Positions 5,992 to 6,014 of a stretch of DNA of 6,014 nt are shown here, piece by piece. Made by a program: the position numbers and the translations under genes. Source of the DNA: Myxococcaceae bacterium (lineage in GTDB: Bacteria > Myxococcota > Myxococcia > Myxococcales > Myxococcaceae). Below the pieces are notes generated by a model. That model did not search any database and was not told where the DNA came from. It worked only from the letters and a program-made list of their open reading frames with translations. The stretch lies in NCBI GenBank assembly GCA_018262385.1, contig JAGSPQ010000251.1, positions 1 to 6,014 on the forward strand, written 5' to 3'. How positions within the stretch are numbered: the first letter of the stretch is position 1; the number at the start of each line of letters is the position of its first letter.

Positions 5992-6014
5992 GGCCTCACG
6001 CCGCGAAGGTCTCA

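Noticed and set aside
5991..6014. A divergent gene or promoter at the right edge
   Set aside because: Only about 24 bases remain beyond the -35 box and no start codon with a ribosome site or second promoter is visible.

Overview
The window reads as chromosomal DNA of a high-GC myxobacterium (Myxococcota, formerly Deltaproteobacteria). Three things suggest this: strongly G/C-biased third codon positions throughout, very tight gene packing, and a MYXO-CTERM-type C-terminal sorting tail (CGC motif, hydrophobic stretch, RRR end) on the first, partial gene. That tail is a signature of this phylum. No species can be named from the sequence alone.

Left half, plus strand (1-3228): four genes run head to tail with gaps of 1 and 2 bases and then a 4-base ATGA overlap, so they are very probably co-transcribed. 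In order they are: the end of a surface protein with a PKD/Ig-like module and a MYXO-CTERM tail; a 502-residue polyferredoxin that joins a NapH-like membrane domain to a NapG/MauM-like domain, with cysteines for about six [4Fe-4S] clusters; a small membrane-anchored DUF6599-like protein; and a DUF362 protein with a twin-arginine signal. My inference is a membrane-bound electron-transfer module that takes electrons from the quinol pool across the membrane to an extracytoplasmic partner. The substrate is unknown.

Right half, minus strand (5991 down to 3203): a second, converging operon. It starts from a promoter with a perfect TTGACA box that overlaps a palindromic operator (5947-5977). It encodes a TetR-family repressor, then a radical SAM enzyme (ATGA overlap with the repressor, strong Shine-Dalgarno), then an eight-helix membrane protein (5-base gap). 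The layout suggests an autoregulated cassette in which the radical SAM enzyme modifies an unknown, possibly lipid or membrane-associated, substrate.

The two operons meet tail to tail, and their last coding regions overlap by 26 bases (3203-3228). There is no gene-free stretch above 300 bases. I saw no RNA genes, CRISPR arrays, insertion sequences or attachment sites.
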